Source: Candidatus Nitromaritima sp. SCGC AAA288-L16 (GTDB lineage: Bacteria; Nitrospinota; Nitrospinia; Nitrospinales; VA-1). Taken from it: a stretch of DNA of 24,219 nt. The stretch lies in NCBI GenBank assembly GCA_000372225.1, contig AQTY01000028.1, positions 1 through 24,219 of the forward strand, written 5' to 3'. The translations under genes and the position numbers were made by a program. Positions 1 through 8,264 of this stretch are shown here, in pieces; position 1 is the stretch's first letter; each line of letters starts with the position of its first letter. Below the pieces are notes generated by a model. It saw only the letters and a program-made list of their open reading frames with translations. It made no database searches and had not been told where the DNA came from.

Positions 1-13
1 TATATTTAAAAAA

Positions 14-1300
14 TTATAAAAGCGGATCAAGGAAAAGTCCGTCCGTCTTCCACTTTTCGATTTCCTCCTTGGTGGGGATGGGAGGGACAGGTCTTTTCTC
101 CGTACGTTTATCCAGGGGATCGTGAAAAGTCCTGACGTAAGCCTCAGCTTTCCATAGATACAAATGTTGGAATATCATTCCCCATGGTGCCATCGGAGTA
201 CCGTCTATCCCGCGGGTGACCCGCTTGTACCACAATGCGTCCGGCCAGTCTTTCATTTTGACACCGTCAAGTCGATCCGGCATTTTTTCAGTGTCCATAT
301 TTTCAGCATTACGGAAGTCCAGGGCTCCTGTCATCATGGGAATTCCTTCTTTGCCGTGGCACACGGCACAGTTGAGTCCTTCCGTTGCAGGTTGAAAGCC
401 CTCAAAAACCACCTTGCCCTCTGCGATTATTTTTGGGTCGTCCCACCAGGTCCACTGGTTGGGGAATTTGCCCTCCACCGGCATGTGGGTAGGATCACGC
501 AAGGTTTTCAAATAGGAGATAAGTGCGCTGAGTTCATCTTCACTTAAGTCCTCTTCATAGTAAGTTGGCATGGCTTTTTTCGACTTTTTGTCTTCAAACC
601 CGGGGGCCTGGTCCTTTCGCGGATCCAAAATTTGTTCCCTGATATAATCTTCTGAATAGAGACCGATCTGCCTGGTGCCCAGATTGGGGCCGCGGTCTGA
701 GTTCCCTTCCCAAAAAACCTTGTGGCAGTTGAAGCACTTGTTGCTGGCGAATACTTCCCGACCGGCCGCAATAACTTCGGGTCCGGCAAGACCACTTAAT
801 TTTAGAGGAGGCCGTTCTAACTTTTCTATTTCATGCTGCGGGTCAAACTGGGGAAGCTGAGCAGTTATTGTGATAAATAGCCCTGATGCCAAAGCGTAAG
901 TTGTGATAAGGCGAAAGATCCAATTTAATTTAGACTTTTCGGGTTTAAGAGCTCGAATATCGAGAAGGAGAAAAAATGCAAGCCCCACAAAAGCGAAGGC
1001 GACAAATTCTATCTGCCACCAGACAGGAAAACCAAGTTTCCCGGCTAGAACCCATATAAGCCCCGAGATAATAAATATGATTGGTAGCTTGAACCTTATA
1101 TTTTTACCGAAGGATATTTCTGTTTTTTTCTTTGGGGGAAGTGATAAGAGAAAGGCATACATCATCACCACTCCAGCAAAACCCCAACTGGCGCTGCGCG
1201 GTAACTCAAACCAGGCAACAATGAACCAAATAACGACTGCCAACGGCAGAAACTTTAAAGACATTTGAGTCAAGGTTTTAAAAAAAGACGGTTGTTGCAT
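14..1300 (-). CDS. Membrane-anchored diheme cytochrome c
   Basis: A 428-residue protein whose first ~150 residues form about five hydrophobic helices (near 15-31, 37-54, 71-87, 91-114, 128-147), followed by a soluble, presumably periplasmic, part with two c-type heme motifs: CFNCH at 189-193 and CAVCH at 311-315. M244 (KKAMPTYY) and M370 (GTPMAPW) are likely distal axial ligands in two monoheme cytochrome c folds. It follows the bd-like oxidase gene by 18 bases on the same strand, so the two are almost certainly co-transcribed. The context suggests electron transfer to or from the bd-like protein across the inner membrane. The family is clear; the electron partner is inferred. The TAA stop lies at the window edge, so downstream operon members cannot be seen. 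Confidence 0.9.
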   Translation of the reverse strand: MQQPSFFKTLTQMSLKFLPLAVVIWFIVAWFELPRSASWGFAGVVMMYAFLLSLPPKKKTEISFGKNIRFKLPIIFIISGLIWVLAGKLGFPVWWQIEFVAFAFVGLAFFLLLDIRALKPEKSKLNWIFRLITTYALASGLFITITAQLPQFDPQHEIEKLERPPLKLSGLAGPEVIAAGREVFASNKCFNCHKVFWEGNSDRGPNLGTRQIGLYSEDYIREQILDPRKDQAPGFEDKKSKKAMPTYYEEDLSEDELSALISYLKTLRDPTHMPVEGKFPNQWTWWDDPKIIAEGKVVFEGFQPATEGLNCAVCHGKEGIPMMTGALDFRNAENMDTEKMPDRLDGVKMKDWPDALWYKRVTRGIDGTPMAPWGMIFQHLYLWKAEAYVRTFHDPLDKRTEKRPVPPIPTKEEIEKWKTDGLFLDPLL

Positions 1301-1318
1301 TTTAACGCTCCTGAAATG

Positions 1319-3421
1319 TTATTCCGCCATCTGTGGCGTGGCCTGGGGAGCAACCTCCTCAGCCTTTTTCTTCGATTTTGGATATTTTATTCCCAGCCAG
1401 ATGATACATGTCATGAGAAGAAAGAATGTCCAAACAATAGCGGTTACATGGAAACCAGCTTCGGCCAACGTGGGCGCAAACTTCTCTGGCGTCACATCTT
1501 TGAAGACCTTATAAACATGCCAGTTCATGCGGGATAACTCGCGGATTGTCCCCATCCAGCTCATGAGCCATATGTCGGCAAATCCGAGAAATACCAGGCA
1601 GTAGGTCCCAAGCGGGTTGATTTTGCCGTAATGTACTTTTCCTGTCTTAGTGGCGATGGTGTAAAAGATGTAGTTGACGAGGGTCACTGTAACCAGCGCG
1701 AAGGCGGCTGTATTTTTCGCTATCATCAAAGAGAGGAAAGCCAGGTTGTCTGGCAATACCATTTCAGCGTTCATTCCCGGCTCCGGCATCATGGTGGCAA
1801 AGAAACGTCTTGGCGTGAACCAGATGGTAGCTGCAATCACGATCAGGAGAAACCCAAACTTCATAGCAGGGAAGAAGCGTTCTGCATTCTCGATGCGCTT
1901 CATACTGATCCACATGTAGATGTTGCTGGTGCTAAACATGATACCCACCAACAAGCCCTGAACCAGCATGAACATGGACTCGCGATCGGACATGATGTAC
2001 ATGCCGATGGTTGCATCGTACTGATAAATTTCACGAACGAAGATGTAACCCATTGCTGGGAGGGGAATCATTATTCCAACACCTATGATATTGCCGATGT
2101 ATCCAACCCAATCGTAATATTCCTTTTCTTCTTTCTTTTCTGACCACAGGTACATGTACGCACCGATGATACAAACCATGTATCCGCCGAAGGTACCATT
2201 CCCAACAAGCCGATGGTAGTTGAGCGGCATCCAGGTTGCGGTTGCTATGCGATCCCACTCACTGATATTAGTTAGCTGGTCCAGTGGAAGAGGCGGTGTC
2301 TGCATGAATGTGGCGGGTCCGTCCAAGGCAACCAAAAGGGACAAACCGAATACATTGAGCAGAACTCCCAAGACAATATGGCGACCTTTTTTATTGCTTT
2401 TGTTGAGCGGGTCCCATGAGTACACATAGACATACATTATGATAGTTTCCAATATAAACAGGGTGGGGTAGGCCACCATGAATAGCACGGGAAATGTTGC
2501 CACAAGATAGGAGATAAAATCGCTGTATGCCACCAACATTACGAAGAGGAATAAACCACCTGTTAGGGCAGTAAAGCTATAGGCAAAACCGATGACCTTT
2601 GTAACTTCGTGCGCCAGTCGCTCAAATTTAAAATCGGATTGGGCGAACATAAGACCGTTAGCGAGAAGTCCTCCAACCAGACCGTTTATTGCAGCAAGGG
2701 TAACGCCATCTGCATGGTATGTTTCAACTGGGGTCAAGGCACAGGCTATGATCGTGCCAAATATGGCGCCGACCACCCCGGAAACTTTCAGGTTCATGCA
2801 TCTGTGAAAATAGTTGAGGAAGCTAACAACAAGGGCACCAAAGGCGCAGGCCCACATACCATAGAGAACGCCATGATGAATTCCTACAATCACCTCAAAT
2901 GTTATCCCTATAACTACCCCTATAAGTACACCAAGAAAAACATTAGATAGGATGATGGCTTTTCGTACCCCTTGGGTACGGCGTGCCCCCATAACCTCCA
3001 TGATGACAACGAACATGGGGCAACCCAATATAAATGAGGCGAACAAAATATGAAGTTGTGCTGCAGCCCAGGTGAACTTGCGGTTGCTTAGCCCAAAGAA
3101 AGAAAATTCTTCAAATTCATGGTCTTTTGCGGGGCCAATGTCTGTGAGGTAGGAAAGATCCTCTCCTTCTTCTTCACCTTCAGCGGCTTCTTCTCCATCA
3201 CCTTCTTCATCTTCGTCCTCTTCGTCCTCTTCGTCTTCTTCGTCCTCCTCGTCCTCCTCTTCCGCATAGGCAGCAGAAGGTACATTTAAACTAAATAAAG
3301 ATGACGTTGAAGCCGGTATGAACGCAGGAGTCAAATGTCCCATTCCATAGAAAAATACCAAGGCAATGAGGACCGTAAATATCGAGTTTTTGGTTTTTGG
3401 TTTCTCAGAAGAATGATGCAT
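1319..3421 (-). CDS. Cytochrome bd-like oxidase subunit I homologue, large form with acidic linker
   Basis: A 700-residue polytopic membrane protein. Residues ~14-53 look like a signal peptide or first helix ending near AYA. Residues 54-88 are almost wholly Glu/Asp, then about a dozen or more hydrophobic helices follow. The first core helix (AAQLHILFASF, H124) resembles the CydA helix that carries a heme-b histidine; further His residues occur in a FEVIVGIHHG stretch. It is much longer than a typical CydA (~450-520 aa), and I see no separate cydB. This resembles the large bd-like proteins reported in nitrite-oxidising bacteria rather than a canonical quinol oxidase. ATG start with AGAGG five bases upstream (plus-strand cctct at 3427-3431). 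It heads an operon with the diheme cytochrome c. Whether it reduces oxygen, and which donor it uses, cannot be read from sequence alone. Confidence 0.8.
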   Translation of the reverse strand: MHHSSEKPKTKNSIFTVLIALVFFYGMGHLTPAFIPASTSSLFSLNVPSAAYAEEEDEEDEEDEEDEEDEDEEGDGEEAAEGEEEGEDLSYLTDIGPAKDHEFEEFSFFGLSNRKFTWAAAQLHILFASFILGCPMFVVIMEVMGARRTQGVRKAIILSNVFLGVLIGVVIGITFEVIVGIHHGVLYGMWACAFGALVVSFLNYFHRCMNLKVSGVVGAIFGTIIACALTPVETYHADGVTLAAINGLVGGLLANGLMFAQSDFKFERLAHEVTKVIGFAYSFTALTGGLFLFVMLVAYSDFISYLVATFPVLFMVAYPTLFILETIIMYVYVYSWDPLNKSNKKGRHIVLGVLLNVFGLSLLVALDGPATFMQTPPLPLDQLTNISEWDRIATATWMPLNYHRLVGNGTFGGYMVCIIGAYMYLWSEKKEEKEYYDWVGYIGNIIGVGIMIPLPAMGYIFVREIYQYDATIGMYIMSDRESMFMLVQGLLVGIMFSTSNIYMWISMKRIENAERFFPAMKFGFLLIVIAATIWFTPRRFFATMMPEPGMNAEMVLPDNLAFLSLMIAKNTAAFALVTVTLVNYIFYTIATKTGKVHYGKINPLGTYCLVFLGFADIWLMSWMGTIRELSRMNWHVYKVFKDVTPEKFAPTLAEAGFHVTAIVWTFFLLMTCIIWLGIKYPKSKKKAEEVAPQATPQMAE
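3209..3262. repeat. Imprecise 9-bp/trinucleotide repeat encoding the acidic linker
   Basis: Degenerate tandem units of ttcgtcctc or ttcgtcttc on the plus strand encode the Glu/Asp run (residues ~54-75) of the bd-like protein. Every unit is a multiple of three bases, so slippage would change linker length without shifting frame. Confidence 0.75.
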
Positions 3422-3713
3422 CGAGGCCTCTATTTATATCAAGGGAAGTCTTAATGAAAGACCAGACTCAGTTATATTTAATAATCAGGAACAGATGAGA
3501 AGTTTGGTCGTTTCTTATATGCATGAATAGATTAACTCAGCGCTAAATAAACCGGGACATAATAACCCAATTGAGACGTAAAGGTGAAAGAAATATCATA
3601 CGGTTTTTCTAATGTCAAGAGCTTTAAAAGTCTTTTATTTCAAATGACTTATGGGTATGTTTGTGTGTTGGGGGAAGGAAGAATGCAAGTCTTCTTGGTC
3701 AAGGAGGAGATCG

Positions 3714-3938
3714 TTATAGATGTTTTTTTGTTTCTAGATTATTTTTTGATTCTACTTCGGTTAAGTCCTCTAGTGGCATAATGAGCAGACCGAATCCCAT
3801 TGCTGTGCTAAAAACAGAAAGGAGTCCGACAAAGATCTGTGGCCATTCAGCGGTTATATCGCGCACAGACCAGACAAACAAAAATCCTCCGATTACCATG
3901 AGCGCTATCCCTAAAAATCTAATTTTCCAGCTATTCAT
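3714..3938 (-). CDS. Small two-helix membrane protein
   Basis: I do not recognise this gene. From the ATG at 3938 it encodes 74 residues (MNSWKIRFLG...) with two hydrophobic segments, roughly 7-25 and 35-54, and a charged C-terminus. The ATG overlaps the stop of the preceding LAB_N gene in the 8-base string ATGAATAG, a classic translational-coupling overlap. A longer frame from a TTG at 3980 is open but less likely. Last gene of the rlmN-GT2-LAB_N run, so a role alongside the glycosyltransferase (for example a small flippase or partner subunit) is possible but unproven. Confidence 0.6.
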   Translation of the reverse strand: MNSWKIRFLGIALMVIGGFLFVWSVRDITAEWPQIFVGLLSVFSTAMGFGLLIMPLEDLTEVESKNNLETKKHL

Positions 3939-4221
3939 TGTTCTGGTTGTCCTCTGTAAGGGACCTTTTTTTTCGGTCAATGAGAATTAAGTTGCGGATA
4001 TAAATAATTGAACCAAGGCTTTGCCCGAGAATGAAAACCGGGTCTTCTCTGTGGATTGCATACGTCAACAGGATAACACTTCCTGCAATACTGCAATACC
4101 AAAACGCAATAGGGATCGTGCTTTCTCCCTTTTTTTCGGAAACTAGCCATTGAATCACAAATCGTGCTCCAAAGGCGATCTGACCAATAAAACCGATAAC
4201 CAGCCAGTAGGTTGTGGTCAT
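3931..4221 (-). CDS. LAB_N-domain membrane protein (lipid A biosynthesis N-terminal-like)
   Basis: A 96-residue protein with three hydrophobic segments matching the stand-alone LAB_N domain: IGQIAFGARFVIQWLVSEKK, then IPIAFWYCSIAGS, then LGQSLGSIIYIRNL. In other bacteria this domain occurs alone or at the N-terminus of a lipid-A-disaccharide synthase variant, and stand-alone copies commonly sit beside GT2 enzymes and membrane glycosyltransferases. Its start is 3 bases after the stop of the GT2 gene, so the genes are coupled. It probably acts in the inner membrane in modification of lipid-linked sugars; its biochemical role is unknown. Confidence 0.85.
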   Translation of the reverse strand: MTTTYWLVIGFIGQIAFGARFVIQWLVSEKKGESTIPIAFWYCSIAGSVILLTYAIHREDPVFILGQSLGSIIYIRNLILIDRKKRSLTEDNQNNE

Positions 4222-4224
4222 TAA

Positions 4225-4968
4225 TTAATCCTCCTCGATAATATCATAATTGATTTGTCTTTTTTTCATCCACCGAATCGCCAAAAGATCTTTGAATGAA
4301 GCGAATAGGCGGTTACGGATGTTATATTTTGAGTAACCATGCATGCGGGGATAATGCCCCACTTTTACCTGCGTGACGCTAAAACCTTCCATTTTCATTA
4401 ATGTTGGGAAAAAGCGATGCATCCCATTGTATAATTTAATATTTTTGAAACAGGTTCGCCGAAACGCTTTGAGCGAGCAACCTGTGTCGGCTATGCATTC
4501 TTCGCTCAGGGCATTTCTCACTGCATTAGCTATTTTAGAAGAGAGTTTTTTGATCCAAGGATCGTTACGTTTATGCCGCCAGCCACATACAACGTCATAT
4601 TCATTTATTTTCTCGAGTAGTAGAGGGATATCAGCAGGGTCATTCTGTAAGTCGGCGTCCATGGTAACAATAATATTACCGCGGGCTTTGCTAAACCCAG
4701 CAGCGAAAGCCGCTGTTTGACCATGATTGCGTCCAAACCGGATCAGCCGTAGATGGGGATTTCCATTTTTTAGTTTACGTATGAGGTCGGCACTGCCGTC
4801 CACGCTTCCGTCATCAACTAAGATGACCTCATATTCCTTTTTAAGTGGTTTAATGCTTTGAGTGATTTTTTCGTCAAGTAGAGTCAGGTTTTCGCGCTCA
4901 TTATAAATAGGAATAACGATGGAAATCTCTAACGCTTTGGACTCAGTTGATTCGGGTGAGTTTATCAT
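4225..4968 (-). CDS. GT2 glycosyltransferase, dolichol/undecaprenyl-phosphate sugar synthase type
   Basis: 247 residues with a GT-A fold of the DPM1/ArnC kind: ISIVIPIYNERENL near 15-28, VDDGSVDGS near 51-59, and DADLQNDPADIP from 104 (the metal-binding DxD is D104-A-D106). There is no C-terminal membrane anchor, so this is the short soluble form. Such enzymes load a sugar from a nucleotide donor onto a polyprenyl phosphate at the inner face of the membrane. It lies 10 bases after rlmN and 3 bases before the LAB_N gene. The next two genes encode membrane proteins, which fits a lipid-sugar modification cassette. Sugar specificity cannot be assigned. Confidence 0.88.
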   Translation of the reverse strand: MINSPESTESKALEISIVIPIYNERENLTLLDEKITQSIKPLKKEYEVILVDDGSVDGSADLIRKLKNGNPHLRLIRFGRNHGQTAAFAAGFSKARGNIIVTMDADLQNDPADIPLLLEKINEYDVVCGWRHKRNDPWIKKLSSKIANAVRNALSEECIADTGCSLKAFRRTCFKNIKLYNGMHRFFPTLMKMEGFSVTQVKVGHYPRMHGYSKYNIRNRLFASFKDLLAIRWMKKRQINYDIIEED

Positions 4969-4978
4969 ACCAAATTAT

Positions 4979-6031
4979 TTAAATTCGTACAGGCGCAGGT
5001 GATAATGGTTGCGAAGCCAGTTGCCCGCACGCGCCTAGGATGTCTGTCGCACGATTTTGCCGTATAAAAACGGTATGATTTTTTGACAGGAGATACTGCT
5101 GGAATGCGTGAACCCGTTCTTTGCTAGGAGGGTCAAATTCAGAAGGGGAGAACTTGTTAAACAAAATTAGATTTACTTTGCAGGGTATGCCGTGAAGCAA
5201 CTTGGATAAACGTTTAGCGTCCTCGTCTCGGTCATTGATCCCCTCTAGCATAACGTATTCGAAGGTAAACCGCCGGGATGGTTTGAGTGGGTATTCTCGC
5301 AAACAGTTTATCAATTCCTCTATCGGGTATTTTTTATTGATTGGCATAATTTCTTCCCGAGTTTTATTATCCGTAGCGTTTAGCGATATTGCAAGGTTCA
5401 CGTGTAAATCTTCATTTTTAAACTTTTGAATGAGATCTACTTGCCCGGCAGTAGACAAGGTAATCTTCCGAGAAGATAGGCGTAAGGCTTCTGGCATAGT
5501 CATGAGTCGTATCGCATTAATGGTGGCATCATAATTGTCAAGCGGTTCACCCATCCCCATGAACACAATGTTGGTTACTTGATTTTCCTCAGACAGGCTA
5601 TCATTTACCGCAAGATATTGTCCGATGATTTCATCGCTTGTAAGGTTTCGCTTCAACCCCATTGTTCCGGTCATGCAAAATGTGCATGCAAGGCGGCATC
5701 CAACCTGGGTTGATACGCACAAGGTCTTACGCTGATCTGAGGGCATCCAAACACTTTCAATTGTCAAACCATCCTTTAACTCGAATAGGTATTTGATCGA
5801 ACCATCCTGCGACTTGGTCCTGCTGCGTATCAAAGGTAAAGAGATATAAAAATATTCTTTCAATAAAGCGCGCAATACTTTGGATAAATTAGACATGCGA
5901 TCAAAGTCATAAAGCTTGTAGTGATAGAGCCATATAAATATTTGGTGGGCACGATAGGGTTTTATTCCGCGCTCGAGTAAAAATTCTTGGAGGTGTGTAT
6001 AGGAAAAGCCAATTAAATTCTTTGGTTGCAT
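4979..6031 (-). CDS. rlmN: Dual-specificity 23S rRNA/tRNA adenine C2-methyltransferase RlmN
   Basis: 350 residues, the usual RlmN length. The radical-SAM motif is C112-x3-C116-x2-C119 within GCRLACTFCMTGTMG, and the second conserved cysteine is C335 in DILGACGQL, which forms the methyl-cysteine intermediate. MGMGEPLDNYD and ISLNATDN are also family motifs. It methylates A2503 of 23S rRNA and A37 of some tRNAs. ATG start with only a weak AAAG upstream. First gene of the minus-strand run ending at 3714; the link to the envelope genes may be only co-transcription. Confidence 0.96.
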   Translation of the reverse strand: MQPKNLIGFSYTHLQEFLLERGIKPYRAHQIFIWLYHYKLYDFDRMSNLSKVLRALLKEYFYISLPLIRSRTKSQDGSIKYLFELKDGLTIESVWMPSDQRKTLCVSTQVGCRLACTFCMTGTMGLKRNLTSDEIIGQYLAVNDSLSEENQVTNIVFMGMGEPLDNYDATINAIRLMTMPEALRLSSRKITLSTAGQVDLIQKFKNEDLHVNLAISLNATDNKTREEIMPINKKYPIEELINCLREYPLKPSRRFTFEYVMLEGINDRDEDAKRLSKLLHGIPCKVNLILFNKFSPSEFDPPSKERVHAFQQYLLSKNHTVFIRQNRATDILGACGQLASQPLSPAPVRI

Positions 6032-6281
6032 CTTTATTATTCGAATTCTGAAAAAGGATATCGTTTAGATCAATCCAGAGTTTTATTGAGATGAAGTGCA
6101 GGAAAAAGTCGCCTGATAGATGTGTGTCGGTTCAATATAATTTATGTTCGATAAATAAGCTAGGCCTTTGTTTTGTTTATTCCTAGATTTTTAATTTCAA
6201 AGTGATTGAGGTGGTAGATGATCAATATTAGTTGTCGGGGTAAGGATCTTAATAATAGGCCTGCTGTTGGGGTGAAAATTT
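6032..6281. other. Intergenic region between rlmN and a membrane lipoprotein gene
   Basis: 250 AT-rich bases without a supportable gene. There is a weak 5-bp CTAGG/CCTAG inverted repeat near 6170-6195, but no clear promoter or terminator on the minus strand, although both flanking genes need one here. Confidence 0.4.
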
Positions 6282-7070
6282 TTATGCAGGATAATATTTA
6301 AGTAGGGTGTAGGCCACACTTCCAATACTAATGAATGAGATGAATAGGGAACATCCTGCGAGTCCCAAGACAGGAGCTGGAGTCGTTAAAAGATTCCTGT
6401 TTTTCAACCATTGAAGCGCAATAAAAATGCATGATAGGGATACTGCGATCGCGGTCCAGGAAGGTATTAGGATCGTCGAGTTAAAAACGATATCGCTTTT
6501 TACATAGTTAAGGGTAGCGACAGCCCATCCTAATGAGGGCAGGCTGGCGAAATAGGAGATTAGAGCGTTGTTGTTTCCTTCTCCTTTATATCTAGAAACA
6601 AAACGAAAGCCTAGAATAATGAGGGAACCTATAAGAATAGAAACTAACAGAAGATTTGTTTTTTGTTTTTCCTTTTCCCCGCGGATAAAATTGAGGGCCC
6701 CAAGGACGTATTTTGAAACTTCCACCTCATCCGCTTCGTAATATCCCCCCTTTGTAGTATCGTAGATAAAAACTCTCGCGGTGGTTGATTCAGCGGGAAG
6801 AGATACGGCTCGATATTCGTCTTTGGTAGCAGATTGGATTTCAATATAAACAATCCCAGTGTGATATTTAAGGTCGTAACTTGAAAGCTGGGACAATTCA
6901 TTTGCATATTTATCGTTCTCTGCGCGATAAGTTTCCTGAGATTTCATTAAATCAAAAAGTGCCTGGCGCGCCATTACATCGTAATTGTTTTCAAAAATCG
7001 TAGTACATGATATGAGGTAAAACATAGACATAGACAAAAACAGTATTTTTTTTATTGCAAAAAAATGCAT
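6282..7070 (-). CDS. Unrecognised lipoprotein with a pilin-like segment and four membrane helices
   Basis: 262 residues, family not recognised. The N-terminus is a lipoprotein signal (basic, hydrophobic, then LISC with the lipidated cysteine at C22). Residues ~35-60 (LMKSQETYRAENDKYANELS) resemble the alpha1-loop of type IV pilin-like proteins, where young pilins carry ETYR or YxxxxGKY runs. About four hydrophobic helices follow (near 142-158, 170-190, 198-220, 233-256). A lipoprotein anchor followed by several helices is odd; the first segment could instead be a plain membrane helix with a chance LxxC. Stands alone, divergent from the rdgB-like gene. Confidence 0.6.
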   Translation of the reverse strand: MHFFAIKKILFLSMSMFYLISCTTIFENNYDVMARQALFDLMKSQETYRAENDKYANELSQLSSYDLKYHTGIVYIEIQSATKDEYRAVSLPAESTTARVFIYDTTKGGYYEADEVEVSKYVLGALNFIRGEKEKQKTNLLLVSILIGSLIILGFRFVSRYKGEGNNNALISYFASLPSLGWAVATLNYVKSDIVFNSTILIPSWTAIAVSLSCIFIALQWLKNRNLLTTPAPVLGLAGCSLFISFISIGSVAYTLLKYYPA

Positions 7071-7110
7071 AACACAATTAGTTCTGGTTAAATCGAAGGT
7101 TTATATTATC

Positions 7111-7127
7111 TAGATTATGAAAATCTA
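7111..7127. promoter_or_regulatory. Perfect 6-bp dyad in a divergent promoter region
   Basis: TAGATT-atgaa-AATCTA lies midway between the divergent starts at 7070 and 7177. It is a plausible operator because of its position and symmetry, but AT-rich DNA produces such dyads by chance. Confidence 0.3.
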
Positions 7128-7176
7128 AGATTGTATAGCATGCGTTCACTGCTCAGGCAAGCATGGGAGAAATAGA

Positions 7177-7746
7177 ATGTGGAAGAAGTTAAAGTTTGTC
7201 ACCAGTAATTCAGATAAAGTTCGAGAAGCTTCGGATATTTTGGAGTGCTCGCTCGATCAGGTTTCAGGGTTAAGTATAGATGAAATACAGGCTAGTGATA
7301 TTAAAGAGATAGTCACTCACAAAGCACAACAGGCCTTTGATGAGCTTAGGTGTCCTGTGCTGGTTGAAGATTCCGGCCTGAGTTTTACAGCATGGAATGG
7401 CCTTCCCGGACCACTGATAAAATGTTTTGAGATTAGTGTTGGTTGTCCTGGTTTGTTAAAAATGCTGGAAGGGTTTGAAAACCGAGAGGCTTTTGCGATT
7501 TGTGTGGCGGTTGTTTTTGATGGACAGAAAATGCTCTTGTCTAGGGGGGAGAGAAGGGGGAAAATTGCGCGCAGCATTCGAGGTGAAAATGGGTTTGGAT
7601 GGGATGTTATATTTATTCCTGAGCATCATGAAAAAACTTTCGCTGAAATGAACTTTAATGAGAAAAATGCTATTTCGCACCGACGGATGGCTTTTGAAAA
7701 ATTGAATATAAAAATAAAAAAAGCTAGATTTGTAAATCGGGTGTGA
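7177..7746 (+). CDS. ITPA/RdgB-family nucleoside triphosphate pyrophosphatase
   Basis: 189 residues of the Ham1 family, which hydrolyses dITP, ITP and XTP to monophosphates and keeps deaminated purines out of DNA and RNA. Motifs: KLKFVTSNSDKVREA at the N-terminus, VEDSGLSF, GLPGPLIKCF, then FGWDVIF and EKNAISHRR near the C-terminus. The LPGPxIKxF and GFENREAFAIC segments align with eukaryotic/archaeal ITPA (LPGPYIKWF) rather than the usual bacterial RdgB (GAPGVYSARY), and the length also matches ITPA. GGGAGA lies just upstream of the ATG. Monocistronic by spacing. Family certain; exact substrate preference not readable. Confidence 0.92.
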   Translation: MWKKLKFVTSNSDKVREASDILECSLDQVSGLSIDEIQASDIKEIVTHKAQQAFDELRCPVLVEDSGLSFTAWNGLPGPLIKCFEISVGCPGLLKMLEGFENREAFAICVAVVFDGQKMLLSRGERRGKIARSIRGENGFGWDVIFIPEHHEKTFAEMNFNEKNAISHRRMAFEKLNIKIKKARFVNRV

Positions 7747-7880
7747 CTATTTAACTGGTATTAGTTTGAAAACGTTTCTGTTTTATTGGGTTTTATCGTG
7801 CTGGAATTATTGATTTACTTATCGTATAGTTGTGAAGTCGTCTGTTGATGTAATTTTAATAGTTAATGGAGTTTTGGTAA

Positions 7881-8240
7881 ATGAATAAAAAGATAAGCTT
7901 GATTAAGAATGTTTTGATGATGTTTGTTGTTGTAGTCGTTTTTACCGGGACCACTGGTTGTGGTAAACCTGGTAGTGTCCTCAATTGGTATCCGAAGGCA
8001 GAACGATTGGAAGGTAAAATGACTTCTAATCTAGACCATGAGATTATTTTAGATTCAATTGATCTTAATGACACAGTTTTGATTAAGGGAGAGGACAAAC
8101 ATTCGATTAGTCGCTGGTGGGTTGATGTCGAGTGTGACTACTGGGCTAGTTGTTTTATGCGATGTGACGGCTCAAAGCAACAATGTCGCAAGTTGGCGGA
8201 GGACTCTAGTTTGACTGTGAATTCTATTTCTCCGTTTTAA
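7881..8240 (+). CDS. Small predicted lipoprotein with cysteine-rich C-terminus
   Basis: 119 residues, family not recognised. A basic N-terminus, a Val-rich hydrophobic run and TTGC put the lipidated cysteine at C27. The mature part has a C-terminal cluster of four cysteines (VECDYWASCFMRCDGSKQQC) that may form two disulfides in the periplasm. GGAG lies nine bases before the ATG. The response-regulator gene starts 24 bases downstream, so the two are likely co-transcribed; the lipoprotein could be a signal-sensing accessory of the two-component pair, but that is inference from position. Confidence 0.7.
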   Translation: MNKKISLIKNVLMMFVVVVVFTGTTGCGKPGSVLNWYPKAERLEGKMTSNLDHEIILDSIDLNDTVLIKGEDKHSISRWWVDVECDYWASCFMRCDGSKQQCRKLAEDSSLTVNSISPF

Positions 8241-8264
8241 AGTAAAAAAGTCTTTACTTGATTC

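Noticed and set aside
164..3285. Plus-strand and alternate-frame open frames across the respiratory operon
   Set aside because: They are shadows of the two long minus-strand genes, without motifs or ribosome sites; the Lys/Arg-rich one is the out-of-frame reading of the acidic repeat.
3584..3781. Plus-strand 65-codon frame in the gap between the respiratory operon and the small membrane protein
   Set aside because: GTG start without ribosome site, overlaps the 3' end of the minus-strand small membrane gene, and has no recognisable motif.
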